A stretch of 64,000 bases of DNA, from NCBI GenBank assembly GCA_021405325.1, contig QWII01000017.1:79590-143589 (forward strand), given 5' to 3'. Origin of the DNA: Caldilinea sp. CFX5. GTDB lineage: Bacteria; Chloroflexota; Anaerolineae; Caldilineales; Caldilineaceae. The stretch's first letter is position 1. Each line of letters begins with the position of its first letter. Both the position numbers and the translations under genes were made by a program. Of this stretch, positions 26,328 to 36,289 are shown in pieces. The notes beneath the pieces were generated by a model that was not told the origin of the DNA, made no database searches, and saw only the letters and a list, made by a program, of their open reading frames with translations.

Positions 26328-26582
26328 AAAGGGTCCTCTTTGGTGATGATTTGAAGAAGAAGAGAAAGGAATTATATCATGTTGTCATGGCGGGCAAATA
26401 ATATTTTGACTTCGGTGTGACTGTTTTAGGCTGATGGTTGATTAGGCGATTGGCAGTTGAACAATCGATGGGAAAGTGCAAACACTACTTGGCGGATTGT
26501 CGAGAAAATGGTAAAGTAGGTAAGAGTTACAGCATCCATAAAAGGAGGTATCGACACCGGTAGGAACAATAACCTAGCCAAG

Positions 26583-26780
26583 TTAGCGTCGCCGTTGCCC
26601 GTAGCCAACCACACCCGCCAATCCCACCATCAACCCCAAAAACGACACCGCGTACGCACCAAAGCTCAACAAAAAGCCGGCCTCGATCACTCGCAACACC
26701 ATTGCAAAGATGACGAGAAAACTGACCAGCAGCATGAAAAAGCCCAAGACAATCAATCCCAGTGGTGATAATAGTTGCAT
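26583..26780 (-). CDS. Small membrane protein, two helices
   Basis: 65 residues, almost entirely hydrophobic: helices at about 6-28 and 34-58 with a short turn, ending in GQRRR. No family recognised. It lies just upstream of nothing on its strand except the decayed dehydrogenase, and just downstream of the Opp operon end. Composition and the positive tail support a real membrane peptide, but its short length keeps this tentative. Confidence 0.5.
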   Translation of the reverse strand: MQLLSPLGLIVLGFFMLLVSFLVIFAMVLRVIEAGFLLSFGAYAVSFLGLMVGLAGVVGYGQRRR

Positions 26781-26805
26781 ACACCCTATCTACCTGTCTA
26801 CCTAT

Positions 26806-27846
26806 CTACCTATACAACCAACAAGCCGTTGCATGACCCGGCGACGGTTCAAAATCGGGCGGCTCATCCACTTCACAGAGGGTAGCAATGGCGTGTGGAC
26901 AGCGCGGATGAAAACGACACCCCGGCGGCGGTTTGACCAGGCTGGGCGGTTCACCCGGCGGCACTTCGCGATAGGTGGCGGCGTTCGCCGCGTCCGGGTC
27001 GGGGATGGCGGTCAGGAGCGCGCTGGTGTAGGGGTGGAGCGGGTTGCGCAACAGGTCGTTGATCGCCGCCTTCTCGACCAGTTTGCCGGCGTACATGACA
27101 AAGATGCGCTCAGAAAAGTAGCGCACGGTCGAAAGATCATGGGTAATATAGATGACGGCCAGGTTGTGTTCCTGTTGCAACCGTTGCAGCAGCCGTAAAA
27201 TCTCCACCCGCACCGAGGCGTCGAGCATGGAGACCGGCTCATCGGCCACAATCAGTTTGGGGCGCAACAACATGGCGCGCGCCACCACCACGCGCTGTAA
27301 CTGACCGCCGCTTAACATGTGCGGAAACTTACTCAGAAAATCGGCGACCGGCGTCAAGCGCACTTCGGTCATCACCTCTTCAATGCGGACGGCGCGTTCG
27401 TGGCGGCTCTTCATGCCGTGGATGATCAGCGGCTCTTCCAGGATGCGCTGAATGGTCATAAAGGGAGGCAGCGCGCCAAAGGGGTCTTGCTGCACATAGC
27501 CCACCTGTGAGCGATACCATTGCAGCTTGCGCGGGGTAAAGTCGCTGACGACTTCGCCTTCAAAGCGAATTTCGCCCTTGATCGGCTTGTGCAGCCCTAG
27601 AATGGTCTTCATCAGGCTGGACTTGCCGCAGCCACTCTCGCCCACAATGGCGACCGCTTCACCGCGGCGCAGGTCAAAGTTGACATTGTCCACGGCCCGG
27701 ACATAGCCGGCGCGCCCAAAGCCCCACCGTCGCAACTCAAACCAGGTGTGCAAGTTGCGCACCGAGAGCAGCACATTCCCTGATTCGTTCATCTCTGCCA
27801 AAGGATCACCCACCCGCCAAACCATCTGTTGTATATCAACCGGCAT
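26806..27846 (-). CDS. Oligopeptide ABC transporter ATPase (OppF/DppF type)
   Basis: About 346 residues from the ATG at 27846; the frame runs back to 27954 but that part encodes word repeats (ATRITHH). Walker A is GESGCGKSS, signature LSGGQLQRV, Walker B LIVADEPVSMLDAS, followed by the H-loop histidine in YITHDLS. The C-terminal oligopeptide-transport extension with CRFHPRCPHA (a CxxC-type iron-sulfur-like or structural cluster) marks the OppD/F family. It would form the ATPase heterodimer with the next gene upstream. Confidence 0.93.
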   Translation of the reverse strand: MPVDIQQMVWRVGDPLAEMNESGNVLLSVRNLHTWFELRRWGFGRAGYVRAVDNVNFDLRRGEAVAIVGESGCGKSSLMKTILGLHKPIKGEIRFEGEVVSDFTPRKLQWYRSQVGYVQQDPFGALPPFMTIQRILEEPLIIHGMKSRHERAVRIEEVMTEVRLTPVADFLSKFPHMLSGGQLQRVVVARAMLLRPKLIVADEPVSMLDASVRVEILRLLQRLQQEHNLAVIYITHDLSTVRYFSERIFVMYAGKLVEKAAINDLLRNPLHPYTSALLTAIPDPDAANAATYREVPPGEPPSLVKPPPGCRFHPRCPHAIATLCEVDEPPDFEPSPGHATACWLYR

Positions 27847-27884
27847 AAATTCAGTACCCTCAAGATAACCATTATACGCCACAG

Positions 27885-28030
27885 TGTGATGCGTGATGCG
27901 TGTTGCGTATTGCGTGAATCGTTCAGCTACTTCTTTGGTTTGGCCTAGAAGCAAGGTATGAACTGTGTCTTGGGGCGATGAGAAGACTAAAGTTACAGTT
28001 CACGCAACACGCAACACGCATCACGTATGC
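27885..28030. repeat. GCGTGATGCGTGTTGCG word repeat, both arms
   Basis: At 27888-27920 words GTGATGCGTGATGCGTGTTGCGTATTGCGTG run on the plus strand, and at 27996-28026 their complements (CACGCAACACGCAACACGCATCACG). The arms can pair across about 75 bases. The block spans the junction between the two ATPase genes and reaches the end of oppD. Confidence 0.82.
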
Positions 28031-28983
28031 AACCAACACTTTACCTGCCGCCCATCCGCCTGCTGCACCATTGGCGGCTCTTCGCTGCACCGGGCAAAGC
28101 GGGCCGGACAGCGCGCCGCAAAGCGACACCCCGTTGGCAGCGCCAGTAGACTGGGGGGCGTGCCGGCGATAAAGTCCGGCTCTTTCTCTTCGCGCAGTTT
28201 GGGGACGCTGTCCATTAACTTTTGCGAATAGGGGTGGAGGGGGGCGCGAAAGAAACGATCGGCGTCGCTCAACTCGACAAGCTGCCCGGCATACATCACC
28301 GCCACCCGGTCGGCCAATTCACTAGAAGTGCCGACATCGTGGGTGATCAGGATAAAGCTGGTCTCTTGCTCCTGCTTGATGCGCTTGAGGACATTCATAA
28401 TATTGGCCTGTGTCAAGACATCGAGCGCCGAGGTCGGTTCATCGAGCAGCACCAGATCCGGTTTTGTCACCAGCGCCATTGCAATCGCCACGCGCTGGCG
28501 CATCCCGCCGCTCAATTCAAAGGCATAGCGATTGGCAAAGTCAACCGGGACGCCGACATGACGCAACGCTTCCTGGGCACGCAACAGCGCATCGTTCTTC
28601 TTCATGGCAAAATGGGCAACCAACGGTTCCGCCACCTGATCGCCCACCCGCAAAACCGGGTTGAGCGCGTTCATCGCCGCTTGCGGCACCATCGACATCT
28701 TGACCCAGCGCACCTCGTTGCGGAAATTATCCTCACTCAGGGTCATGACATCCGTGCCGTTGATATGAACCTGGCCACTATAGGTCTGCACATTGCGTGG
28801 CAACAGGCGCAAAATGGCGCGCGACAACGAAGTCTTCCCGCTGCCCGACTCACCCAGAAAGACCAGCGCCTCATTGCGGCGCATGTCAAAACTCACACCG
28901 TCAACGGCCTTCACCACACCTTTGGCGGTGCGGAAGTGGAGGCGGAGATCGTGGATACGAAGTAACGAATGGTTATTGGTCAT
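28021..28983 (-). CDS. Oligopeptide ABC transporter ATPase (OppD/DppD type)
   Basis: 320 residues. Walker A GESGSGKTS, signature LSGGMRQRV, Walker B LVLLDEPTSALDV, and H-loop LITHDVG. The C-terminal region GCRFAARCPARFARCSEEPP is the oligopeptide-permease-specific extension. It partners with OppF-like 26806-27846 and the two permeases upstream. The final residues are encoded in the word repeat. Confidence 0.94.
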   Translation of the reverse strand: MTNNHSLLRIHDLRLHFRTAKGVVKAVDGVSFDMRRNEALVFLGESGSGKTSLSRAILRLLPRNVQTYSGQVHINGTDVMTLSEDNFRNEVRWVKMSMVPQAAMNALNPVLRVGDQVAEPLVAHFAMKKNDALLRAQEALRHVGVPVDFANRYAFELSGGMRQRVAIAMALVTKPDLVLLDEPTSALDVLTQANIMNVLKRIKQEQETSFILITHDVGTSSELADRVAVMYAGQLVELSDADRFFRAPLHPYSQKLMDSVPKLREEKEPDFIAGTPPSLLALPTGCRFAARCPARFARCSEEPPMVQQADGRQVKCWLHT

Positions 28984-28991
28984 AGTATCAA

Positions 28992-30335
28992 TTACAAACC
29001 CCGCAACCGCGGGTTAAAAATCCGATCCATCGCAAAGCCGACCATGGCAAAGCCCAAGCCAGTGATCATGAGTAACACCGCCGGTTCAAGCATCCAATAG
29101 TAATAGCCCTGGTAGAGCGCACCGTTGCTACGTGCTTCGCTGAGGATTTTGCCCCAGGTCGGCAGCACCGGGTCGCCTAGTTCCAACAGCGACAGGGTCG
29201 CTTCGAGAAAGACAAACGACGGGATCAAGACCACAAATTGCGGGATTAGAATCGGGATAATGCGCGGGATCATGTAGAGAAAGATGATCCGGAAGTTACC
29301 CGCGCCATACGCCTTGGCCGCCTCAATATACGAAGACTCTTTCACCTGAAGAAAGAGGGCGCGATGGCTCTTGATCGCGCCGCCAAAGATGCTCAAGAGG
29401 ATGACAGAACCCAACATGATCCAGATGCTGCGCGAATAGAAGGTGCCGATCATGATCAACACCGGCAGCACCGGCAAGATCAAGTTCACCTCCGTCACGC
29501 GTTGGATGCCGGCGTCGATCCAGCCGCCAAACCAGACGCCAATCGCCGCAATCACCAAACTGGTGACCGTAATGCCGACCGCAGCCAACAAGCCAAAGCT
29601 CAGGGCAATCGGCGTCCCCCAGAGCAACGCCACCATGAGATCACGCCGCCGGTGATCGGTGCCGGCCAGCCCATCCACTTGGCCATAGAGGATAAACTTG
29701 CCATCCAGGGTCGCCTCTTTCTCAAAGAGCAAACCCGCCGCCTGTAATTGATAGCGCCCTTTGAGTGGCTTCGGTGTGGTTGCCGCCGGGTCGCCAAAGA
29801 GAGCTTCCAGCGCCGGCTGCCCGCGCAAGCGCCGTTGGAGCCGTTCATCTTGGGTGATGTAGTAGGTTTCGCTGCCGCCCACCGTAAAATCACTAAGCCG
29901 GATCTCGCGGTTGTCGGGCGTCACCCAGGTCAGTTCAACGTGCGGGCGTTTTTCCTTGAATGCAGCCGTAAAAAAGACCGCCAGATCCTGCGGAAAGGCA
30001 TCGTATGGGTAGTCAAAGGCAAAGGTGAGTGTTGTATCGATCATCCCCTCTGCGATCGGCGCAGTCTCCTTGGGGACGACACCAGTCTGGCTATCCAGCA
30101 CAATCGTTTCCGGTAGTTTTTCGCGCCGGAAGAAATTCACCCAGCGCGGTTGGGCATTGCGCGGATGTTCGATCCAGACGCTCTCGCCGCCACGCCAAAG
30201 GCGCACCGCTTCGTCATAGGGCAAGGCAGTGACGGCATAAACTGCCAGCGCCAGTAGGCCCGCAATGATGATGCTCCCCAACAAAGCAGATGGATAGCGC
30301 GCAATTTCGCGCAAAGCATTGGTCGCGCTGCTCAT
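28992..30335 (-). CDS. Oligopeptide ABC transporter permease (OppC type) with large loop
   Basis: 447 residues, longer than the usual ~300. Helix 1 is near residue 20-38, then an extracytoplasmic domain of about 180 residues precedes the other five helices. The EAA loop is YIEAAKAYGAGNFRIIFLYMIPRI. The large first loop could contact the equally large binding protein of this operon. Its start overlaps the OppB-type gene by four bases (ATGA), showing translational coupling. Confidence 0.88.
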   Translation of the reverse strand: MSSATNALREIARYPSALLGSIIIAGLLALAVYAVTALPYDEAVRLWRGGESVWIEHPRNAQPRWVNFFRREKLPETIVLDSQTGVVPKETAPIAEGMIDTTLTFAFDYPYDAFPQDLAVFFTAAFKEKRPHVELTWVTPDNREIRLSDFTVGGSETYYITQDERLQRRLRGQPALEALFGDPAATTPKPLKGRYQLQAAGLLFEKEATLDGKFILYGQVDGLAGTDHRRRDLMVALLWGTPIALSFGLLAAVGITVTSLVIAAIGVWFGGWIDAGIQRVTEVNLILPVLPVLIMIGTFYSRSIWIMLGSVILLSIFGGAIKSHRALFLQVKESSYIEAAKAYGAGNFRIIFLYMIPRIIPILIPQFVVLIPSFVFLEATLSLLELGDPVLPTWGKILSEARSNGALYQGYYYWMLEPAVLLMITGLGFAMVGFAMDRIFNPRLRGL

Positions 30336-31471
30336 GTGCCGCTCCCTCCCACGCCGACCTTGACTCGTGGATCGAGCAGGGCGTAGACAATATCCAGCAA
30401 AAAGACGGTAAGCGCCAGTAAGTAAGCGTAGATCACCACCGACCCCACAATCACCGGCGTGTCAATGCGATTCGAGGCTTGGAAGAGCAGTTGTCCCAGG
30501 CCAGGCCAGTTAAAGACCGCTTCCAACACCACCGCCCCCGTCCACAAGTTGATCACTGTCAGCGCCAACCCGGTCACAATGGTGGGCAAGGTGGGGCGCA
30601 GAATGTAGCGGCGCTCCACCGTCCGTGGCGACAGCCCTTTGGCATGGGCCATCTCGACATAATCCTCACTCGAATAGATGAGGAAAAAGGTGCGCGAGGA
30701 GTAGATCGACAGAAAGATCGCACTGAGGACAATCGACGACACCGGCAAAATCAGGTGCTTAAGAACGCTCAACGCGTAGTGCAGCGTATCAGCCGGCGGC
30801 GGCGCAGCCACCATGCTGCCAAAGGGCAAGAGACCCCAAAAGGCGGCAAAAAAAAGAATCAAAAAGAGACCATAAAACCAGGAAGGCGCGGCTGATAAGG
30901 GGGCCAGCACCACCACCAGCCGGTCGAACCAACTGCCGTAGTGGCGCGAGAGCGCCAGCGCAATAAAGAGCGAGGTGAAAAAGAGCAACAGTTGCGCCGT
31001 GGCAAAGAGCAGCAAGGTGGGGGCCAACCGTTCCAACAGAATTAGCCGCACTTGGCGCGAGCCGCTGTCGCTGATCGTATTTTGGGCGCGCCCCAGGTTC
31101 AGGGTCAACGCATCGGTCAGGTAGCGGAAGCTCCGCAGCAGAAACGGCTGATCCAGCCCCAAACGTTTTTCTTGCAATGCAATCAGCTCATCAATCGCCC
31201 CTTGCTTCTGCGCCGATGTCATCTTCTGAAAGCGGGGGTCCAGACCCACTTGAATCGAAATCTGCTCGCGAATCACCCCTTTGGCGATCTCATCGACATA
31301 ACCGCCCATGTTGGCAATCAGAATCGTCAAATAGACGCCCACCACCACCGTGGCAAAGAGCGCCGCCAATTTCACCACTGTATACTGCACCACCCGCCGC
31401 AACGCACTCGGCGCGCCCCGGCGTGGGCCAACTTCTATCCCTGGTTGTAAGGGCAAGGCGCTTTCGGTCAT
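30332..31471 (-). CDS. Oligopeptide ABC transporter permease (OppB type)
   Basis: 379 residues with six helices; the EAA loop reads EMAHAKGLSPRTVERRYILRPTLP. A loop of about 90 residues after helix 1 (about 65-160) is expected for OppB. It forms the pore with the OppC-type gene, which it overlaps by four bases. Confidence 0.9.
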   Translation of the reverse strand: MTESALPLQPGIEVGPRRGAPSALRRVVQYTVVKLAALFATVVVGVYLTILIANMGGYVDEIAKGVIREQISIQVGLDPRFQKMTSAQKQGAIDELIALQEKRLGLDQPFLLRSFRYLTDALTLNLGRAQNTISDSGSRQVRLILLERLAPTLLLFATAQLLLFFTSLFIALALSRHYGSWFDRLVVVLAPLSAAPSWFYGLFLILFFAAFWGLLPFGSMVAAPPPADTLHYALSVLKHLILPVSSIVLSAIFLSIYSSRTFFLIYSSEDYVEMAHAKGLSPRTVERRYILRPTLPTIVTGLALTVINLWTGAVVLEAVFNWPGLGQLLFQASNRIDTPVIVGSVVIYAYLLALTVFLLDIVYALLDPRVKVGVGGSGT

Positions 31472-31485
31472 CGCATATACTCCAT

Positions 31486-31590
31486 TACAGTCAAGTGAGA
31501 CAGTAAGACAGTGAATCAGTAAGACAGTGCGTCAGTGACTGGCATACTGTCCTACTGATTTACTGTCTCACTGTCCTACTAACTCAAGGT
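31486..31590. repeat. GACAGTAA-word hairpin
   Basis: Left arm words GAGACAGTAAGACAGTGAATCAGTAAG, right arm words TACTGTCCTACTGATTTACTGTCTCACTG; the arms pair in several registers. It separates the binding-protein gene from the oppB-type gene, where a stem-loop could favour the upstream message. Confidence 0.85.
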
Positions 31591-34145
31591 ACAGTCACAA
31601 ACTCCACCGACGCAAAGGTCGGGATACTGACGGCGGTGGGGACGACGGCGATTTCGAGCCGGTTGGCGCCGGCTTCGAGTTTGGCCGTGTCCTCAGCACT
31701 GAGGGTGACTTGCCAGAGGCCGTCTTCGACGGCGGTGGCGGCGCCGCTCTGCACCAGTTCGCCACGGGCGTCAAAGACCAGATATTTGGCCTCGCTGATG
31801 CCGTCGATGCTGTAGGGGGCATCCTTGAAGGAGACCAGAATATCAAAGGTTGCTTCGTCACCGATGGTCACGCGGCCGCCGCCATCAATTTCAACGGTGG
31901 CGATCTGTGGTTCGGTAAAGCGCATCCACTTGTCGGCAGCGTCGGGGTAATCGGGGTTGCGCAGCAGTTGCACGTTGCCTTCGACCGGGAAAGCGGCGGC
32001 CAGGTAAAATTCACCGGTGCCAAGCCAGAAGTGGCCGCGGTCGGCATACCATTTTTTCAGGTTGCTCCAGCGCGCTTGGGCTTCTTCGGCGGTGATGTAC
32101 TCGCCCAAGGTCGGCGCGTAGGGGATATAGCTCTCAGCGCTGGCCTGGGTCAGGTATTTGTTGAGAATTTCCAAGCTAGGACCGGCGATATAGTTCATCC
32201 ACTCGACCTTGAGCGCATCGGCTTTGTCCGGCGAGAAGGCCAATTCCTTGTTAGCCTCGGCCAACATGCCAATGCCCAGGTTGTGCCAAGCGCCGGGGCC
32301 ACGCAAATAGGCTGGGAAGAGACCTACGACATTCTGTTCGGCATCCAGGGTATAAGTGTCGCTGTAAGTCTCCACCACCAGCGGGTTGGTCTGCACAATG
32401 CGCACGCCGCGGAATGATTCTTTGAAGGCTTCCAGCGCCGGCGCTTGAGCCTCATCATAGATGGCGCTGCCTTCCATGCCCCGATCAAAGGCAAGGATCA
32501 GCGTCAGCACCATATCGGCCAGGGAAAGATTGCTGCCGTCGTGCCACTTCAGGTCATAGAGATCCGCCGGGTAGTAGACCACCACCTTGCTGTTGGCGGT
32601 GATGCCTTCCGGGTGCTTTTCGCCAACGGTGATAAACTTTTGCGCAGCCGGATCCCAGTCGATCCAGGCGTCAGCCGGCACTTCGTTGGTTGGCACAAAT
32701 TGCAGATCAAGCCAGTCATGCGTCTTGACCACCGGCAAGCCTTCTTTGACAAAGGCTTCGGCGCGTTCAATGCGTTGCGGCCAGGCCAGCCCGGTGAAGG
32801 GGTCGGGCAGGGTGTCAAAGTCGCCGGTCGCCCGTGTCATCATCTGGTCGTAGACCCAGTTGGTGCCGTCGAGCGGGTTCCACGGTTCGGGCAGAATGCT
32901 GAGTGTGCCGACGGTGATCTTGCCGTCGGCCCCGTCCCCGCCTTCGCGAAGGGTGTGGGGCCAGAGGAACGAGCCGCTAATACCACCGGCCAGATCCGCC
33001 GCCACCGACATGTTGTTGCGATAGGGCGAAATGCTCTGGCGATCCACCAACCAGACCCGCGGCGATTCTTGCAACGCCAGTTCGAGCGCACGGGTAAAGA
33101 GTTCGCGCCGCTCGTCTAATGTCTGGAAATCCCGGCGGGCCAGCCGATCCGAAATGGTGTCAAACTCCTCTGATGGCGTATATGCCTGCCAGAGCGGGAA
33201 GGTCGGCCCGCGTGGGGTGTAGTAGAAGTCAAAGTTGGGCGCTTGGTCGCGCAGAATCGCGCCGGTGACCCAGCCGCCGGTGTAGATGTGGAACAGCCCT
33301 TCTTGCGGGTCGGTGCGCGTCCAGATGGGGGAAGCTTCGGCGGCGGCGCGATAGTCGCGTTTGACGGCAAAGCCAATGTCTTCGAGCAGATTGGAGACAT
33401 AGTCGCCAATGTCTTTGCGCTCATCTTCGGTGCGGATCAGGACAATCAACTCAACCGGCTCGCCGTTATACTGCCACTGACCGTCCACCTGCTCCGCGCC
33501 CAGCTTTTCCATCTCTTCGGTGATAATGGCGGTGGCCTTTTCCGGGTCATGGGCGTAGGTCGCTTCCAGGCGGCGCACCACATCGACCAGCCGCGCATAA
33601 TCCGGGAAGGAGGCGGTGATGGGGAAGAATTTGGGGAGCGCCAGACCGCCATGAATTTCCTGAACAATATAGTCGCGATCAACCAGCCAGTTCATCGCTT
33701 CGCGAATGCGCGGCACGGCAAAGGGATTCAATTTGCCCGTGCCTTCAAAGATCGGCCCAGCCACATTAAAGGTCAATTCCGAGGTCGAGCCAAAGGATTG
33801 GGCGTAGCTTAGATCGGACGATTGAGAAACCGTTTGGTAAATTTCGGGATCGGTGACAGCAAAGGCATAGACATCCAGTTCGCCCACGCCTAAGCGGGTC
33901 ACCGCGGCGGCGGCGGATGGTTCTTCGACGGCGATCACTTCATTGACTAGCCCGCCGGCAGCGGCAGCGCCGGTCTCAGCCGCCGGGGCCGCTTCCGCGG
34001 CGGCTGAGACCGGCGTTGGTTCTTCCGCCGCCGGCGCAACATCACTTGGTGTCGCACAAGCAGCTAATAATAAACTCACGATCAGCAGCAAACTCAAAAG
34101 GGGCGCCCCCAGCCTTGGGCGCGCAGCGTGCCGTTTTGCGTTCAT
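31584..34145 (-). CDS. Oversized oligopeptide-type substrate-binding lipoprotein
   Basis: 853 residues against about 520-600 for family 5 binding proteins. A lipoprotein signal (LLLIVSLLLAAC) is followed by an Ala/Glu/Pro linker to about residue 75. The next part (VPRIREAMNWLVDRDYIVQEI) resembles the C-terminal lobe of family 5 proteins, while WNPLDGTNWVYDQMMTRAT, which normally opens the mature protein, appears near residue 420. The lobes thus seem to be in reversed order, or two partial domains are joined. The ATG has GGAGGT eight bases upstream. It heads the operon with oppB, oppC, oppD and oppF. Confidence 0.85.
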   Translation of the reverse strand: MNAKRHAARPRLGAPLLSLLLIVSLLLAACATPSDVAPAAEEPTPVSAAAEAAPAAETGAAAAGGLVNEVIAVEEPSAAAAVTRLGVGELDVYAFAVTDPEIYQTVSQSSDLSYAQSFGSTSELTFNVAGPIFEGTGKLNPFAVPRIREAMNWLVDRDYIVQEIHGGLALPKFFPITASFPDYARLVDVVRRLEATYAHDPEKATAIITEEMEKLGAEQVDGQWQYNGEPVELIVLIRTEDERKDIGDYVSNLLEDIGFAVKRDYRAAAEASPIWTRTDPQEGLFHIYTGGWVTGAILRDQAPNFDFYYTPRGPTFPLWQAYTPSEEFDTISDRLARRDFQTLDERRELFTRALELALQESPRVWLVDRQSISPYRNNMSVAADLAGGISGSFLWPHTLREGGDGADGKITVGTLSILPEPWNPLDGTNWVYDQMMTRATGDFDTLPDPFTGLAWPQRIERAEAFVKEGLPVVKTHDWLDLQFVPTNEVPADAWIDWDPAAQKFITVGEKHPEGITANSKVVVYYPADLYDLKWHDGSNLSLADMVLTLILAFDRGMEGSAIYDEAQAPALEAFKESFRGVRIVQTNPLVVETYSDTYTLDAEQNVVGLFPAYLRGPGAWHNLGIGMLAEANKELAFSPDKADALKVEWMNYIAGPSLEILNKYLTQASAESYIPYAPTLGEYITAEEAQARWSNLKKWYADRGHFWLGTGEFYLAAAFPVEGNVQLLRNPDYPDAADKWMRFTEPQIATVEIDGGGRVTIGDEATFDILVSFKDAPYSIDGISEAKYLVFDARGELVQSGAATAVEDGLWQVTLSAEDTAKLEAGANRLEIAVVPTAVSIPTFASVEFVTVP

Positions 34146-34490
34146 GCGCTATACCTCCAATTTTCAATGGATTTCGACAACCCACGCAAGACGAATATGA
34201 TGTTGAGTAACAACTGATCAGAAGTTATGAATATAGGCAAATGGGTTACAGTCGCGCAGTCGTGCGGTCGCGTAGTCGGGTAGTCGGGTAGTCTACGGTC
34301 GATCTAGGCGATGCCTGCTGGATGGCGGTCTACTTGGCATAGAGCAGCAGGTGGGTTGGTCAAGCGGCGGTTTCTTGTTTAGTTTCACAAAAAACGGTAC
34401 AATGGTAGCGTAACCATTGGAAGGATTGCGGCTTGCTCATGACTTGTTGATCTTTGACTGTTGCTTGTTGACTATTGATAGGGACGAACT
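34146..34490. other. Divergent intergenic region with word repeat
   Basis: 345 bases between the binding-protein start (minus) and the ATPase-nuclease start (plus). At 34250-34300 the words AGTCGCGCAGTCGTGCGGTCG, GTAGTCGGGTAGTCGGG repeat without a complementary arm. The rest shows no clear operator; promoters in both directions must lie here. Confidence 0.55.
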
Positions 34491-36254
34491 ATGCAATATC
34501 CATTAGAAGAAAAGATTGGCCGCCCCGATCTGCTGGTGGGGCGGGAAAAGGAATTTGCCAATTTCAACAAATGGATCAGCCGAATTCCAGAGAAGCTGTC
34601 TAAATCGCGTGTGATTCTGGCGCGACGGAAGAGCGGCAAGACGACCTTTGTCCAGCGCATTTTCAATCAACTGTGGAGTGCGTATGGACAGGTCATTCCG
34701 TTTTACTTTGTTTTTGAGGAAAAAAATATTTGGCAGCCCAACCTGGCGGTCAACTATTTTCGCGCCTTCGCCTCGCAATATATCGCCTTTTTTGAACGGG
34801 ACGTTGAATTGGTCAGTAAGCCCCTTTCGCTCGAACAGATTCGCACCTACGGGGAAACCAAGGGTATTCAGGCTTTAGTCGATGATGTTGATAGTTTGAA
34901 GCAGGATGAAGCTCACGGGCGGCATGATCTCATGTGGATCACCGCCTGCAACGCACCGCATAGCTACGCCTCGATCTTTAACCAACGGGTGTTGGTGATT
35001 CTGGATGAGTTTCAGAACTGCGCCGTTCACGTCTACCCCGATCCCAACTTCCAAACCAAACCGATTGACAGTATGCCGGGCAGCTATCATTCGTTGTCCG
35101 AATCCAAGGTCGCGCCGATGTTGGTCACTGGTTCGTACCCTGCCTGGCTCAAAAAAATTATGAGTGAGTATCTGGAAGCTGGACGCCTTTCCGATATCCA
35201 TTTCTCCCCCTATCTCACCCCTAAAGAGGGATTGCAGGCGGTTTACAAATACGCCGAGGTCTACGAGGAACCGATCACAAATCAAACGGCCCAACAGATC
35301 AACGAACTCTGCATGGCCGATCCCTTCTTTATCTCCTGCGTTGTCCAGAGCGAGTTTCCTGATCGAGATTTGACCACAGCCGAAGGGGTGATTGAAACCG
35401 TCAATTATGAAATCACCTACCGCAAATCAGAGATGATGCGCACCTGGGAGGAATATATTCCGTTGGCGTTGAAACGCGTCAACGATCAACACGCAAAAAG
35501 TATCCTCTTACACCTGAGTAAACATGCCGACCGTGAATGGACGCCCCGGCAAGTCAAAGAGGCGTTGTCGCTTGATCTGAGCGAGTCTGAAATTCATGAG
35601 AAGCTCTTTCAACTGGCCGACTCGGATCTGATTGAGGAAGGTACGTCCAATATTGATTTTCACGGGTTGAAGGATGGCACGCTCAATTTGATTCTGCGCA
35701 GCCGTTTCGAGAAAGAGATCAACAACTTTGCCCCCGATCTAAAACAGGAATTTCAGCAGACCATCAAAGCGCTACGCAGCGACAAGCGTCGACTCCAGGG
35801 CCATGTTAACCATTTGGAAGGCCAGTTAGCCGAACATCTGCTGGCGATTGAGTTTCGGAGCCGCAAACGTTTCTCGCTTACTGACTATTTCAGCAGTATG
35901 CCCGACAACCGCAAATTGACCATGCTGGATGTCCAAGAACGGGTAACGATCCAGCGCGCCGACGGACAACCTGATGAGATCGACATCATCGCCAAAACCA
36001 AAGAAGGCATTGTCGTCATGGTAGAGGTGCGCAAACGGCAGGAGAAGACCGATGTCGAAACCGTGGCCGAGTTGCGGGGCAATGCCGATAGTTATGCCAA
36101 GCAACAAGGCGTGGTGGTCTGGCCGGCCTTTCTGTCACTCGGTGGGTTTACCGAGGCAGCGAAGGCGTTTTGCGCTACCCACGGCATTGGTAGCGCTGAG
36201 CAGATGGTTTATATCGATCCGGAGTTGATGAAAGATGTGGAAGGGCAAGTATAG
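34491..36254 (+). CDS. P-loop ATPase fused to a restriction-endonuclease-like domain
   Basis: 587 residues. Residues ~15-60 contain the P-loop variant LARRKSGKTTF (an alanine replaces the first glycine), ~168-173 the Walker B VLVILDEF, and a GSYPAWL stretch follows where sensor 1 would lie. A winged-helix-like part (~340-400) and a predicted coiled coil (~420-450) come next. The C-terminal ~130 residues look PD-(D/E)xK-like: PDEIDIIA (D495, D498) and VVMVEVRKR (E512, with R514/K515 in place of ExK). Such ATPase-nuclease fusions occur in anti-phage and DNA-processing contexts; the role here is unknown. Confidence 0.75.
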   Translation: MQYPLEEKIGRPDLLVGREKEFANFNKWISRIPEKLSKSRVILARRKSGKTTFVQRIFNQLWSAYGQVIPFYFVFEEKNIWQPNLAVNYFRAFASQYIAFFERDVELVSKPLSLEQIRTYGETKGIQALVDDVDSLKQDEAHGRHDLMWITACNAPHSYASIFNQRVLVILDEFQNCAVHVYPDPNFQTKPIDSMPGSYHSLSESKVAPMLVTGSYPAWLKKIMSEYLEAGRLSDIHFSPYLTPKEGLQAVYKYAEVYEEPITNQTAQQINELCMADPFFISCVVQSEFPDRDLTTAEGVIETVNYEITYRKSEMMRTWEEYIPLALKRVNDQHAKSILLHLSKHADREWTPRQVKEALSLDLSESEIHEKLFQLADSDLIEEGTSNIDFHGLKDGTLNLILRSRFEKEINNFAPDLKQEFQQTIKALRSDKRRLQGHVNHLEGQLAEHLLAIEFRSRKRFSLTDYFSSMPDNRKLTMLDVQERVTIQRADGQPDEIDIIAKTKEGIVVMVEVRKRQEKTDVETVAELRGNADSYAKQQGVVVWPAFLSLGGFTEAAKAFCATHGIGSAEQMVYIDPELMKDVEGQV

Positions 36255-36289
36255 GTTTACAGTAAATTTACACTTGGACAAAAATGTTC

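Noticed and set aside
27847..27954. Upstream extension of the OppF-type gene
   Set aside because: The extra residues come from repeat words (ATRITHH); family members start close to the residue encoded at 27846.
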